A stretch of DNA of 54,482 bases from Nocardioides sp. (GCA_025965125.1 JAOPXM010000077.1:1-54482), one strand, 5' to 3'. Shown: positions 7,815 to 17,872, counted from the stretch's first letter. Numbers and translations: made by a program. Notes: generated from the sequence alone by a model not told the origin.

Positions 7815-10800
7815 CGGACACTCTCACTCTCGGCCGCGATGCTGGACTCTGGGGAGGAGACGGGCACCAGCCGCCCGAGCTCTGCCAGGCAGTCAGCGGC
7901 CAGTGCCTCTACTGTGGCCCGTTCGTGCACGGTGTCGCTGTAGGTCCAGCGCATCACGAGACGTCCGCGGGAGATGACCGCGTTGAGCTCGAGCAGGTGG
8001 CGTCGATCGCCCCCGGCCCCGGTCGAGGGCCCCAGGTCCAACGGTCGTCCCGTCGCGCCAGAGGCCTCCTCCGGGCCGGTTCGCTGATGTCCGTGGAAGC
8101 AGAAGAAGACCTCGGCAGGCGGCAACGCCTTCAGCTGCTCCTGGGTCTCCTCCGGCCCCAGGTATCGCAGGAGACCGTGTCCGATCCCGTGGTGGGGAAG
8201 CGAGCTCAGGTGTTCATGCACCAGACGGGCTGCCTCGCGCGCGGGCACGTCCTGCGGACGGTGCAGCAGTGCAGGGACGAGCATCGGCAGCCATCCCACC
8301 GTGCGCGCCATGTCCAGCCCGGCGCCGAGGTCCTCACGTCCGTGCCGTTCGACGTTGACCATCAACTCCCGGGACCCGGTCCAGCGGGACAGCGCTCCCG
8401 CGAGCGCACTGAGCAGGGCCTCCTCCAACGTCACGCCGTCGAGCTGGACGGCCTGGCGGAGCGCTGTCGTCTCCCCCACCCCCGACGTCGTCGTGAGTTC
8501 CCGCTCGGACGAACGTGAGTTCCTGCCACGGTGGTCCCGCGGCAGGGGCCGGATGCGGCGTCGGGACTCGTGCAGCCACAGGGGAAGCTCTGCCTGGAGG
8601 GTGTCCGAGCGGGCCGCGGCGACCAGGTGATGTGCCCACTGCTGGACCGAGCAGGTCTTCGCGGGCAGGACGTCCCGGTCGTCGCCGGTTGGCGCGTGCA
8701 GGAGAGTGGTCAGGTCACCCAGGACAATGGGCCAGGAGAGCGTGTCGACCGCCAGGTGGTGGACCACCAGCACAAGCGGGTCCTGGTGCTCCGCGACCGA
8801 GCGGAACCAGACCAGGCGCAGGATCGGGCCGTCCCGGAGGTTGAGGCCGCCCCGCAGCTGTGCGGTACGTGCTTCCAGGACCCTGAGGCGCTCGGCCGGC
8901 GGGTGTTCGCGCAGGTCGACGACGGTGAGCGGAGGGGCGGTGCTTCCGGGCTCGGTGAGGAATTGCCGCCACGTCCCCGACGCCGAGCGCTCGAAACGGA
9001 GCCGCAGGGCGTCGTGATGCCGCAGCAGTGCCAGTAAGGCCCGCTCCGCCCGCGCGCGTGTCAGCTCCGCGGGTGCCCGGACGAGCCCCGCCCAGGTGAA
9101 GCGGTCGGGCTCGGGATCGTCATGGTCGAGGAACCAGTGCTGCATCGGGGTCAGCGGGACGGCCCCGGTGACCGGCTCCTGCGGAGCCTCGACAGTCGCG
9201 GCCCGGCCGGTCGCGACCGCCTGTTCGGCCACGGTCTGCAGCCGGTAGAGGTCACGCGTCGCGAGTCGGAGCCCCGCCTCGTGGGCTCGCGCCATCACCC
9301 GGACGCTGAGCAGGGAGTCACCGCCGAGGTCGAAGAAGTTGTCGTGGACGCCCACCCGCTCGACCCGGAGCAGATCGGCCCAGATCCCGGCCAGTGCACG
9401 CTCCTGTGGACTGCGTGGTGCGACGTACTCCGCCAGGCGCGGCCGTTCGGCGACGTCCGGGTTCGGCAGCGCCTTCCGGTCCAGCTTGCCGTTCGGCGTC
9501 CGGGGCAGCTCGGACAGGACGACGAAGGTCGACGGCACGAGGTGTTCGGGCAGCGATGCCCGCAAGGAGGCCATGAGCTCCGCGGGTTCGGCGTCTCCCA
9601 CCGTGTAGGCGACCAGCTGGTGCTGACCAGAGCTGTTCTCGCGGGCGATCACGACTGCGTCCCGCACACCGGGTTGCTGACGCAGGGTCGACCGCACCTC
9701 CTCGGGCTCCACGCGGTGACCGCGGATCTTGACCTGCTCGTCGAGCCGTCCGAGGAACTCCAGCTCACCGTCCGGCAGCCACCGAACGCGGTCACCGGTC
9801 CGGTACATCCGGCTCCCCGGCTCAGTGCCGAAGGGATCCGGGAGGAAGCGCTCGCCGGTGAGGTCGCCCCGGTGGAGGTAGCCCCGGGAGACGCCGGGCC
9901 CGGCCAGGCACAGCTCGCCGGGGACTCCGACGGGCTGCAGCTGGAGGTCCTCATCGAGGACGTAGGCGGCGACGCCGGGCAGGGGTCGCCCCAACGGCGG
10001 CCGACGCTCGGCCGGCCACCCCGTGGTGAGGGTGGCTCCGATCGTCGTCTCGGTCGGGCCGTATCCGTTGAGCAACCGACGCTCCCGCATCCAATGTGCG
10101 GCGAGGTCCGCGGGCAGGGCTTCGCCCCCGACGGTCAGCGTGCGCAGCTCCGGCACCGCCGGCTGGCGGGGCAGCGCCGCCAGCACCGCGGTGGCCACGG
10201 TGGAGACGTCGACGTGTTCATCGCGCCACAGCTCGAGCAGCCCGGGACCCGGAAGCACCTCGTCCCGGTCGGCGAGGACCAGGGTGGCGCCCGAGGTCAG
10301 GGTCCGGAAGATCTCGCCGAGCGAGGCGTCGAAGGTCCAGGCGATGGTGGCGAGGACCCGGCTCCGGTCCGACAGGCCGAACAGCGGCGCCTGGGCGCGC
10401 ACCGTGTGGGCGAGGTTGCGGTGCTCGACGAGGACGCCCTTCGCGCGTCCCGTCGATCCGGAGGTGTAGACGAGGTATGCGAGCCATTCCGGTGCGACCG
10501 GGACGGCCGGTCTGTCGGTCGGTTCGTCCAGCTCGGCACCATCCGGTGTGAGCGGCAGCACGACGGCCGGTCCGGGCGGGGCCAGGGACGAGTACGACGG
10601 GTCGCAGATCAAGACCGTCGGCGCCGCATCCTCGAGCAGCCAGCTGAGCCGCTCGCCGGGTGTCGCCGGGTCCAGCGGGACGTAGACGCCACCTGCCTTG
10701 AAGATCGCGAGCACGGCGGCGACCGCCGCCGGCGACGGGTCGGCAAGCAGTGCGACCCGCTCCTCCGGTCGGACCCCGAGCCGCAGCAGCCGGTGCGCCA

Positions 10801-13800
10801 GTTGGTTCGCCAGTCGGTCGAGCTGCGCGTAGGTGACCTGCGCGCCGTGGTGCCGGACGGCCGGATGGTCCGGGTCCCGACCCGCGCAGTCCTCGACCAG
10901 CTCGTGGACGCAGCGGTCGGCGGGCGGCGCCGGTCTTCGCGCCCAGTCGTCCAGGAGCAGTCCCCGCTCCGCGGGCCCGATAAGCGCGGCGGGCGTCAGC
11001 GGTGCGTCCGGCTCGCGGACCACCGTCTCGAGCAGTGTGGTCAGGTGGTCGACGAGGCGGGTCGCGGTGGAGGCGTCGAACAGGTCGGCGCTGTAGTGCA
11101 GCTCCCCCACGAGCCCGGCGTCGCTCTGCGTCATGGTCAGCGTGAGGTCGAAGAACATGGTGCCGGCGTCGTCAAGGTCGGGTCCCGGACCAGCGGATGA
11201 GGAGGCACCGACTTCGTCCGGGGGCCTTGGTGTGCTCAGCAACGAGAGCAGCACCTGGCAGACGGGCTGGGTGGCCAGGTCGCGTTCCGGGGCGAGCTCG
11301 TCGACCAGCCGCTCGAACGGCAGGTCCTGGTGGGCGTACGCACCGACGCAGGTCTCGCGCACCCGCCGGAGGAGCTCCCGAAACGACGGTCGGCCGGAGA
11401 GGTCGGTGCGGAGCGCCAACGTGTTGACGAACAACCCGATCAGCCCCTCGAGCTCGGTCCTCGGACGGTTCGCCACGGGCGAGCCCACCACGACGTCGTC
11501 CTTGCCGGCATGGCGCCCGAGCACGAAGCTGAAGCCGGCGAGAAGGATCATGAACAAGGTGGCGTCCTCGTCGCGGCCCAACACCTCGAGTCCCTCGGCC
11601 AGGTCCCGGTCGATGCGAAATCCAGACCGCGCCGCCCGGTGAGCAGCCACGGGGCGCCGGGGGCGGTCGGTCGGCAGGTCGAGCGCCGGGGGTGCGCCGG
11701 CGAGCGTGGTGCGCCAGTAGTCGAGCTGACGCTCCAGGAACTCGCCCTGCAGAGCGCGGTGCTGCCAGGTGGCGAAGTCGGCGTACTGCACTGGCAGCGG
11801 ATCCAGCTCCGGCTCCCGCCCGTCCCGGAACTCGGTGTAGAACGCACGGATCTCCCTGCGCAGGATCGAGGTGGACCAGCCGTCGGTGACCAGGTGGTGC
11901 AGGGACCAGGCGAGCACGTGCTGGTTCCCGGATCGCAGCAGGGCGAAGCGGGCCAGCGGCCCCCGCACCACGTCGAACGCATGACTACCGTCGGCCTGCC
12001 ACCACCGCCGCAGCTGCGCGACCGGTTCGGCAGCTCCCGCGCGCCCGTCCAGTACCGCGAGCGAGACCGTTCCCGACGGCTGCACGAGCTGGACGAGCTC
12101 GCCGTCGGCCGCCACGTCGAACGTGGTGCGCAGGATTTCGTGCCGGGCGACGAGGAGGTCCAGGGCCCGACGCAGGGCTCCCGGGTCGCACTGCCCGGGG
12201 AGGGGCATCGCACCGCGGGTCGTGTAGAGCGGACTGCCCGGAGCGAGCTGCCCGAGGAACCACAACCGCTTCTGGGCGAACGACTGGGGGGCCACCCGGC
12301 GGCCATCAGGTCGCGTGCCCTCGGACACGAGGTCGGGGAGGTCGTCGGGCTCCTCCTCCACGGAGGAGGTCAGCCACTCCGCGAGACCGGTCACCGTGGG
12401 TGCCTCGAAGACCGCACGGACCGGGACGGCGCGTCCCAGCCGCTCGCGAAGGCGGGAGGTGAGCTGTGCCACCAGCAGCGAGTGCCCTCCGAGCTCGAAG
12501 AAGTCGTCGTCCGGACCGACCTCGTCCACACCGAGGACCTCGGCCCAGGCCGAGGCCACCGTCCGCACCAACTCGCCCTCCGGCTGGACCTGCGCCTGGT
12601 GCCGGTCCTCGGACTCCGTCGTCAGCGACGTCAGGGCGGGACGGTCCAGCTTGCCGCTGGGAGTCAGCGGGATGCGGTCCAGGAAGCGGTAGATCGACGG
12701 CACCTGATGGGCCGGCACGTGGGCGCGGACGTGCGTGCGCAGGTCGACGGCGGACGGCGTCTCGCCGGGCGCGGCGACGATCCAGGCGGCCAGCTGGGAC
12801 CGGTCGGTGACCGCCACGGCGGCCCGGTGCACCTGCGGGTGCATCCTCAGCACGCCTTCTATCTCCCCGGGCTCCACCCGGAACCCGCGCACCTTGATCT
12901 GGTGGTCGATCCGCCCCAGCAGCTCCAGCTGCCCGTCCGGCCGCCACCGGGCGCGATCTCCCGTGCGGTACAGCCGGGCCCCCGGCTCCTCGGCGAAGGG
13001 ATTGGGCAGGAAGCGTTCGGCGGTCAGCCCGGGGCGGCGGTGGTAGCCGCGCGACAGTCCGTCGCCGCCGACGTACAGCTCGCCCGCCGCGCCGATCGGC
13101 ACCGGCCGCATCCGCCCGTCGAGGACGTAGGCGGTGGCGTTGCCGAACGGCCGCCCGATCGGCAGTGGCTCACCCGGCGGGTACGCGGAGGCATCGAAGC
13201 GGGTGACGTCCCAGGTCTCGGTGGTGCCATAGAGATCGCTCAGCACCCGGTCGGGGAAAGTTTCGACGAACAGCTTGGAGAGGTCCCGGGGAAGGGCCTC
13301 TCCGCTGCTGATCCACACCCGCAGCTGGGGCAGTCGCTCCGGAGTGGCCGCGCCGGACTCCAGGATGGTGCGGAGCAGGGACGGCACCGTGAGCAGCCGG
13401 GTCACCCCGGCTCGTCCCACGAGCTCGACGAACCGTTCGGGGTCGGGAACTTCTGCAGGGGGCACGAGCACGGTCCGGGCGCCGTGCACCCAGGCGCCGA
13501 ACGACTCCCAGATCGAGTCGATGAAGTTCGGCGAGGTGGTGCAGCACAGGACGTCGTCCGGCGTCAGCGGGTCACCCTCGACGTACAGCCGGTTGACACA
13601 TACCCGATGCGGGATGACGACGCCCTTGGGTGTCCCCGTCGACCCGGACGTGTACAGCACGAAGGCCGGGTTCTCGGGGTCGGCCCCACCCTCGGGAGCC
13701 TGGTCGCCCTCGTCCTTCCACAGGTGCTCGTCGGCCGGCAGCCGCAGGGCGGGAACGTCGGGATAGTCCTGCTCCGCCTGCAGCCGGCCGTCCGTGATGA

Positions 13801-15628
13801 TCAGGGTGGCTCCGGAGTCCTCGAGCATGAGCTGACGCCGCGCCCGGGGATAGCCCGGGTCCAGGGGGAGGCAGCCGCCTCCCGCCTTGAGCACGGCCAG
13901 CATCGCGACGAAGAGCTCGACCGAGCGGTCGAGAGCGACGGCCACCAGCACCTCCGCGCCCACGCCGCGCGCCACCAGGTGACGAGCCAGACGGTTGGCC
14001 TGCCGGTCGAGCCAGCCGATGGTCACCACTCCATCGCCGGTCACGACCGCGGGCGCCTCGGGATCTCGCCGTGCCGCGGCGCGGACCAGCTCGTGCAGGC
14101 AGAGCTCGCTCGGCACCTCGACCCGCGTGGCGTTCCAACCGCGCAGGAGCTGGGTGCGCTCACCTCGGGGCAGCACCGCGACGTCGCGAAGCCGCCCCTG
14201 CGGCTGGGAGGGAAGGTCCTCCAGGACGGTCCTGAGCTGTTCGAGCAAGCGCACCGGCGCACCCGCTTCCACGCGGCGGTTGTCGGCGGTCACGTCGATC
14301 GTGACGGCGTCACCGACCTCGGCGAAGGCCACCGACAGTGGATGGTTCGACGGTTCGGGGCGGGCGATCGTCTGCAGGCCGCCTCCGCGGGGCCCCGACG
14401 GCGCCGATGGGGCCCCTCCGTCCCGCAGCCAGAGGTCGCGCCGCCCGATTGCGGCACTGTTGTACGTCACCAGGGACTCGAACAGCGGGACGTTGCGCGG
14501 GACATCGCTCCACGCCTGCAACGCCAGGGGCGACACGTTCTCGAACGAGCGCAGCTCGCCGAATTGGGCGTGCAGGTCGCGTACCCAGTCGGCCGCACGC
14601 CGCTGCAGGTCGACTCGGGTGCGGACCGGGAGGGTCGTGATGAACAGCCCGATCATCCGCTCGACGCCGTCCAGGTCCGGTGGCCGACCCGACGACGTCA
14701 CTCCGAACACCACGTCGGTCTCTCCCGACCAGGTGCTCAGGACGAGCGCCCACGCCGCCTGAGCAATGGAGCTCACGGTGACCCGCCAGCGAAGGGCCAG
14801 GGACCGCAGCGCCGCGGTCGCCTCCGTGGACAAGGTGAGGCGGTGCCCGACGAAGAGGGGGCTGTCGGTCGGCAGGGAACGTCCCGCCCGCTCGCCGGGC
14901 AGTGCGAGCGGTTCAGTGAACCCGGCGAGTTGCCGGCGCCAGAACCGTTCGGCACCCTGCTGGTCCTGTCGACGCAGCCAGGCGATGTACGCGCCGTACT
15001 GCCCGACCGGCGGCAGCAGCGCTTCCCGGCCCCGTCGCTCCGCCTGGATGATCTCCTCGACCTCCCCAAGGACGGCGGCCCCGGACCATGCGTCCATGAC
15101 GATGTGGTGATGACTCTTGACGCAGATCCACTCACGCTCGCCGACGCGCGCCAACATCAGCCGCAGCAGCGGCGCGACCTCCAGGTCGAACCCTCGACGG
15201 CTGTCTACGGCGAGGTACGCGTTGAGGCGCCGCTCCTGTTCGGCCGCATCGACATCTCGCCAGTCATCGGTCTCGACCGGCAGGTCCGCTGCGGGGACGA
15301 CGACCTGAAGCGGAGTGTCGAGGCCCTCCCACCGGAAGGCGGTCCGCAGGACGTCGTGCCGGTCCACCACCCGCTGCCACGCTCGCTGGAACGCGTCGAC
15401 GTTCTTCAGAGTCAGCCGGAGGGTCGCCTGCTCCACCCAGAGCCCGGCGCGGGGGTCGCGAACCGCGTGGAGCAGCATGGCGAGCTGGGTGGGCGAGAGC
15501 TCGTAGGAGTACGCGCCCGCCGGGTCATGGGAGGGCATCAGGTCGGCTTGGAGGCGGCCGCGCACGTTTCCTGCGTACCGAGGAGACGGTTCGCCGACCT
15601 CGCCCTCGGTCGAGCAACCTCGCGGCAT
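7811..15628 (-). CDS. Two-module NRPS, C-A-T-C-A-T-E
   Basis: A 2605-residue synthetase. Estimated domains: C1 about 38-470 (HHIVMDAWS near 177), A1 495-985 (TSGSTG near 662), T1 1015-1085 (LGGHS near 1047), C2 1105-1540 (HHLVTDGWS near 1249), A2 1565-2050 (TSGSTG near 1719), T2 2075-2140 (LGGDS near 2101) and a final epimerization domain 2150-2580 (HHLAVDTLSW near 2289, then RTVGWLP). A1 has Ile-Asp instead of Asp at the first pocket positions and resembles beta-alanine-type domains. The E domain predicts a D-configured second residue. C1 could accept an acyl starter or a chain from an enzyme outside the window. The ATG at 15628 has GGGGG nine bases upstream; an in-frame ATG at 15538 is weaker. 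First gene of the leftward operon. Confidence 0.95.
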   Translation of the reverse strand: MPRGCSTEGEVGEPSPRYAGNVRGRLQADLMPSHDPAGAYSYELSPTQLAMLLHAVRDPRAGLWVEQATLRLTLKNVDAFQRAWQRVVDRHDVLRTAFRWEGLDTPLQVVVPAADLPVETDDWRDVDAAEQERRLNAYLAVDSRRGFDLEVAPLLRLMLARVGEREWICVKSHHHIVMDAWSGAAVLGEVEEIIQAERRGREALLPPVGQYGAYIAWLRRQDQQGAERFWRRQLAGFTEPLALPGERAGRSLPTDSPLFVGHRLTLSTEATAALRSLALRWRVTVSSIAQAAWALVLSTWSGETDVVFGVTSSGRPPDLDGVERMIGLFITTLPVRTRVDLQRRAADWVRDLHAQFGELRSFENVSPLALQAWSDVPRNVPLFESLVTYNSAAIGRRDLWLRDGGAPSAPSGPRGGGLQTIARPEPSNHPLSVAFAEVGDAVTIDVTADNRRVEAGAPVRLLEQLRTVLEDLPSQPQGRLRDVAVLPRGERTQLLRGWNATRVEVPSELCLHELVRAAARRDPEAPAVVTGDGVVTIGWLDRQANRLARHLVARGVGAEVLVAVALDRSVELFVAMLAVLKAGGGCLPLDPGYPRARRQLMLEDSGATLIITDGRLQAEQDYPDVPALRLPADEHLWKDEGDQAPEGGADPENPAFVLYTSGSTGTPKGVVIPHRVCVNRLYVEGDPLTPDDVLCCTTSPNFIDSIWESFGAWVHGARTVLVPPAEVPDPERFVELVGRAGVTRLLTVPSLLRTILESGAATPERLPQLRVWISSGEALPRDLSKLFVETFPDRVLSDLYGTTETWDVTRFDASAYPPGEPLPIGRPFGNATAYVLDGRMRPVPIGAAGELYVGGDGLSRGYHRRPGLTAERFLPNPFAEEPGARLYRTGDRARWRPDGQLELLGRIDHQIKVRGFRVEPGEIEGVLRMHPQVHRAAVAVTDRSQLAAWIVAAPGETPSAVDLRTHVRAHVPAHQVPSIYRFLDRIPLTPSGKLDRPALTSLTTESEDRHQAQVQPEGELVRTVASAWAEVLGVDEVGPDDDFFELGGHSLLVAQLTSRLRERLGRAVPVRAVFEAPTVTGLAEWLTSSVEEEPDDLPDLVSEGTRPDGRRVAPQSFAQKRLWFLGQLAPGSPLYTTRGAMPLPGQCDPGALRRALDLLVARHEILRTTFDVAADGELVQLVQPSGTVSLAVLDGRAGAAEPVAQLRRWWQADGSHAFDVVRGPLARFALLRSGNQHVLAWSLHHLVTDGWSTSILRREIRAFYTEFRDGREPELDPLPVQYADFATWQHRALQGEFLERQLDYWRTTLAGAPPALDLPTDRPRRPVAAHRAARSGFRIDRDLAEGLEVLGRDEDATLFMILLAGFSFVLGRHAGKDDVVVGSPVANRPRTELEGLIGLFVNTLALRTDLSGRPSFRELLRRVRETCVGAYAHQDLPFERLVDELAPERDLATQPVCQVLLSLLSTPRPPDEVGASSSAGPGPDLDDAGTMFFDLTLTMTQSDAGLVGELHYSADLFDASTATRLVDHLTTLLETVVREPDAPLTPAALIGPAERGLLLDDWARRPAPPADRCVHELVEDCAGRDPDHPAVRHHGAQVTYAQLDRLANQLAHRLLRLGVRPEERVALLADPSPAAVAAVLAIFKAGGVYVPLDPATPGERLSWLLEDAAPTVLICDPSYSSLAPPGPAVVLPLTPDGAELDEPTDRPAVPVAPEWLAYLVYTSGSTGRAKGVLVEHRNLAHTVRAQAPLFGLSDRSRVLATIAWTFDASLGEIFRTLTSGATLVLADRDEVLPGPGLLELWRDEHVDVSTVATAVLAALPRQPAVPELRTLTVGGEALPADLAAHWMRERRLLNGYGPTETTIGATLTTGWPAERRPPLGRPLPGVAAYVLDEDLQLQPVGVPGELCLAGPGVSRGYLHRGDLTGERFLPDPFGTEPGSRMYRTGDRVRWLPDGELEFLGRLDEQVKIRGHRVEPEEVRSTLRQQPGVRDAVVIARENSSGQHQLVAYTVGDAEPAELMASLRASLPEHLVPSTFVVLSELPRTPNGKLDRKALPNPDVAERPRLAEYVAPRSPQERALAGIWADLLRVERVGVHDNFFDLGGDSLLSVRVMARAHEAGLRLATRDLYRLQTVAEQAVATGRAATVEAPQEPVTGAVPLTPMQHWFLDHDDPEPDRFTWAGLVRAPAELTRARAERALLALLRHHDALRLRFERSASGTWRQFLTEPGSTAPPLTVVDLREHPPAERLRVLEARTAQLRGGLNLRDGPILRLVWFRSVAEHQDPLVLVVHHLAVDTLSWPIVLGDLTTLLHAPTGDDRDVLPAKTCSVQQWAHHLVAAARSDTLQAELPLWLHESRRRIRPLPRDHRGRNSRSSERELTTTSGVGETTALRQAVQLDGVTLEEALLSALAGALSRWTGSRELMVNVERHGREDLGAGLDMARTVGWLPMLVPALLHRPQDVPAREAARLVHEHLSSLPHHGIGHGLLRYLGPEETQEQLKALPPAEVFFCFHGHQRTGPEEASGATGRPLDLGPSTGAGGDRRHLLELNAVISRGRLVMRWTYSDTVHERATVEALAADCLAELGRLVPVSSPESSIAAESESVR

Positions 15629-15995
15629 TCTGACTCACCCCCTGCTGAGTGAAGTCCGAGGCGCTCGCGGCCCCATCGCAATCTGCACGCTCCAGCCAAC
15701 TCCCGCTACATCACAACTCCGTCACCGCCTCCGCGGAAGAGGCGTGCGCCGGCCCCAGGGCTGTGAAGAGTCCGAGAGGAGGGGGTGATCACGGGAAGCG
15801 ACTGTGAACGCTGAGCGGATGGGCGACGAGGCTGGTGCGTCCTCGTCGTGGCGCCGGTGCGGTTCGGCTGCTGGCGCACCGTCCGGATCGATGGCCCTCC
15901 GCCGCTCTAGGCCGGGCACGTGGCCGGGACGGCGATTCCGTCGCACTCGAGACTCTGCTCGAGCTGCGGCTCCGGGTAGCCCCGGCTCGTCAGGG
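15629..15995. other. Intergenic region upstream of the large NRPS
   Basis: 367 bases between the NRPS start and the HxlR stop. I see no convincing gene. On the minus strand ACTCA and TGAGT flank an eight-base G-rich centre just before the NRPS Shine-Dalgarno, which could bear on initiation. The NRPS promoter must lie here, but no convincing -35/-10 pair was found. Confidence 0.4.
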
Positions 15996-16454
15996 TCAGG
16001 CCGGACCGCGACGCCGAGTCCGAGGTCGCGGGCCACCCCCGGGTTGTCCACGGTCAGGCACAGGGTTGCCCTCTTCGCCTTCTCGAACGTCCCGAACCCA
16101 GGCATTCGCCCACTGTTCGACCTCTCGAAGCACTCCTTCGAGCGCGCGACCGGGTTCGGTCAGGGCGTACTCCGCATGCGGCGGAGCAGTCCCCACCACC
16201 TCGCGCTCAACGAGCCCCGCCTCGGCCAGCTCCTTGAGCCGGATCGAGAGCATCCGGTCGGTGACACCTGGCATTGCGGCCCGGATCTCGCCGAAGCGAC
16301 CCGGGCCGCCGAGCAAGGCCCGGACCACACCGCCCGCCCATCTGCGGCCGAGGATCAGCATCGCGCGGTCGAAGGGCTCACATACGTCGGTCACCTGGTG
16401 GGGCCGGCCCCGAAGGCCCTTCGTCGACGTCACGGGAATACTCCGCTCGCTCAT
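15996..16454 (-). CDS. HxlR-family transcriptional regulator
   Basis: A 152-residue winged-helix protein. The HxlR core is clear: CEPFDRAMLILGRRWAGGVV, then RFGEIRAAMPGVTDRMLSIRLKELAEAGLVERE and YALTEPGRAL-type strands and helix. The start is the ATG of MSERSIPV at 16454. The last roughly 35 residues are charged and low-complexity. It is transcribed away from the LLM oxidoreductase gene, and the 45-base gap holds an imperfect dyad, so it most likely controls its own gene and the neighbouring operon. HxlR proteins usually answer to electrophiles or oxidants; the signal here is unknown. Confidence 0.88.
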   Translation of the reverse strand: MSERSIPVTSTKGLRGRPHQVTDVCEPFDRAMLILGRRWAGGVVRALLGGPGRFGEIRAAMPGVTDRMLSIRLKELAEAGLVEREVVGTAPPHAEYALTEPGRALEGVLREVEQWANAWVRDVREGEEGNPVPDRGQPGGGPRPRTRRRGPA

Positions 16455-16460
16455 ATCATT

Positions 16461-16479
16461 AGGATAGCTACTATTCCTT
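16461..16479. promoter_or_regulatory. Imperfect dyad between HxlR and LLM genes
   Basis: AGGATAG-CTA-CTATTCCT lies in the 45-base divergent gap. The arms match except for one extra T. It is well placed to be the HxlR operator controlling both directions. Confidence 0.4.
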
Positions 16480-16499
16480 TGAAAGCACGGAGGTTTCCC

Positions 16500-17354
16500 A
16501 TGACCGACTACGGAAGGGCGCTCGAGTTCGGCTACTTCCTCGAGCCCAAGGCGGCCGACCCGGCGGGACTGTTGGAGGTGGCACGCGCCGCCGACAAGGC
16601 AGGTCTGGACCTGCTCGGCATCCAGGACCACCCCTATCAACCAGCCTTCCTGGACACCTGGACCCTGCTGAGCGCCATCGGAGCGGTCACGGATCGGATC
16701 ACCCTGTTCCCCGACGTGGCCAACCTGCCGCTCCGGCAGCCCGCGGTCCTCGCCAAGAGCGCAGCCTCTCTCGACCTCCTGACCGGCGGACGCATCGAGC
16801 TCGGACTCGGAACGGGAGCCTTCTGGGACGCGATCGCCGCAATGGGCGGGCCACGCCGTACACCCGGCGAGTCCGTTGCTGCGTTGGATGAAGCGATCGA
16901 CGTGATCAGGCTTTGGTGGACCGACCAGCGCTCCGTCAAGTACGACGGCATCCACCACTCGCTCGCTGGGGCACATCCGGGACCGCGACCCGCTCACGAC
17001 ATCGGCATCTGGTTGGGCGCCTACGGCCCGAAGATGCTGGACCTCGTCGGAAACAAGGCCGACGGCTGGCTCCCCTCCATGAGCTTCCTCCCGCCCGAGA
17101 AGCTCCGGGCAGCCAACCAGCGGATCGACGAAGCAGCCGCACGTACCGGCCGGGACCTCGGATCGATCAACCGCATCTACAACGTGTGGGGCGATCACCC
17201 GACCAGCGAGTGGATAGACCTGATCGCCGGCTGGGCGATCGAAAACGGCATGAACGGCTTCGTCTTCGGTGGGCCGCAAACCGAGATCAACCGGATCGCC
17301 GAGGAGATCGCGCCAGCCGTTCGAGCGATCGTCGAACAGGAGCGTTCGTCATGA
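16500..17354 (+). CDS. LLM-class flavin/F420-dependent oxidoreductase
   Basis: A 284-residue luciferase-like TIM-barrel protein. Family signatures include LGIQDHPYQP near 40-49, the TLFPDVANLPLRQPAVLAKSA-type strand, and LTGGRIELGLGTG near 97-109. The closest theme is F420- or FMN-dependent dehydrogenases and monooxygenases; the substrate cannot be inferred. The ATG at 16500 is preceded by GGAGG. Its stop overlaps the start of the hemerythrin-like gene (ATGA), and it diverges from an HxlR regulator, giving a small redox-responsive unit. Confidence 0.85.
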   Translation: MTDYGRALEFGYFLEPKAADPAGLLEVARAADKAGLDLLGIQDHPYQPAFLDTWTLLSAIGAVTDRITLFPDVANLPLRQPAVLAKSAASLDLLTGGRIELGLGTGAFWDAIAAMGGPRRTPGESVAALDEAIDVIRLWWTDQRSVKYDGIHHSLAGAHPGPRPAHDIGIWLGAYGPKMLDLVGNKADGWLPSMSFLPPEKLRAANQRIDEAAARTGRDLGSINRIYNVWGDHPTSEWIDLIAGWAIENGMNGFVFGGPQTEINRIAEEIAPAVRAIVEQERSS

Positions 17355-17872
17355 TCACAACACCAGAGGGCACGTTTGCCGGCCAGCAGATGGTGGCGAC
17401 TCTCCGTGCGTTCCACGCCCCGCTTCGCAACGATGTGGCCGCCCTGCGCCAGGCGCTGGACGAACTCAGCCAAGCGGTCGTCGACGTCGAACACGCCGAC
17501 GTACTCATCCAGGGCCTGACCACCGCCGACCTCGCCTGGCAGCTCAGGTCAGGCTGCCAGTGGTACTGCAGCGCCCTCGAGGGCCACCACGGCATCGAGG
17601 ACACGCGCATGCTCCCGGTCATGGAACGCGAGTTCCCGCAGCTTCGCCCCCACATCAAGAAGCTGCGTCGGCAGCACGAGGACGTGCTCGACCTCCTGCA
17701 GGCCGTCGTTCGCGCCAGCCGATCCATGAGCGTTGACCGCCCGGAGACGATCCTCACGGTGCGGGATCTGGTGACCGAACTGGCTGACGCTCTCCAAGAG
17801 CACCTCGACCTCGAGGAGGACACGCTGTTCCCGTACTTCCTCCAAATGGACCGCGACTGGCACCACGGCTGA
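17351..17872 (+). CDS. Hemerythrin-like metal-binding protein
   Basis: A 173-residue helical protein with the His and Glu pattern of hemerythrin domains: H near 27 in FHAPLRND, LEGHHGIEDTRMLP near 76-89, RRQHEDVLD near 104-112, and LQEHLDLEEDTLFPYF near 147-162. These would form a di-iron site for binding oxygen, NO or iron. The ATG overlaps the LLM oxidoreductase stop, so the two are coupled. A role in oxygen or redox sensing with the LLM enzyme is inference. Confidence 0.82.
   Translation: MITTPEGTFAGQQMVATLRAFHAPLRNDVAALRQALDELSQAVVDVEHADVLIQGLTTADLAWQLRSGCQWYCSALEGHHGIEDTRMLPVMEREFPQLRPHIKKLRRQHEDVLDLLQAVVRASRSMSVDRPETILTVRDLVTELADALQEHLDLEEDTLFPYFLQMDRDWHHG

Noticed and set aside
11330-15652. 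A 1440-codon open frame on the plus strand across the large NRPS gene
   Set aside because: It is the antisense shadow of the synthetase: composition is Arg/Gly/Pro/His-rich with no domain, while the minus strand shows complete NRPS domains.
15722-16105. 127-codon minus-strand frame after the HxlR gene
   Set aside because: It overlaps the HxlR C-terminus in another frame and shows no family pattern or Shine-Dalgarno.
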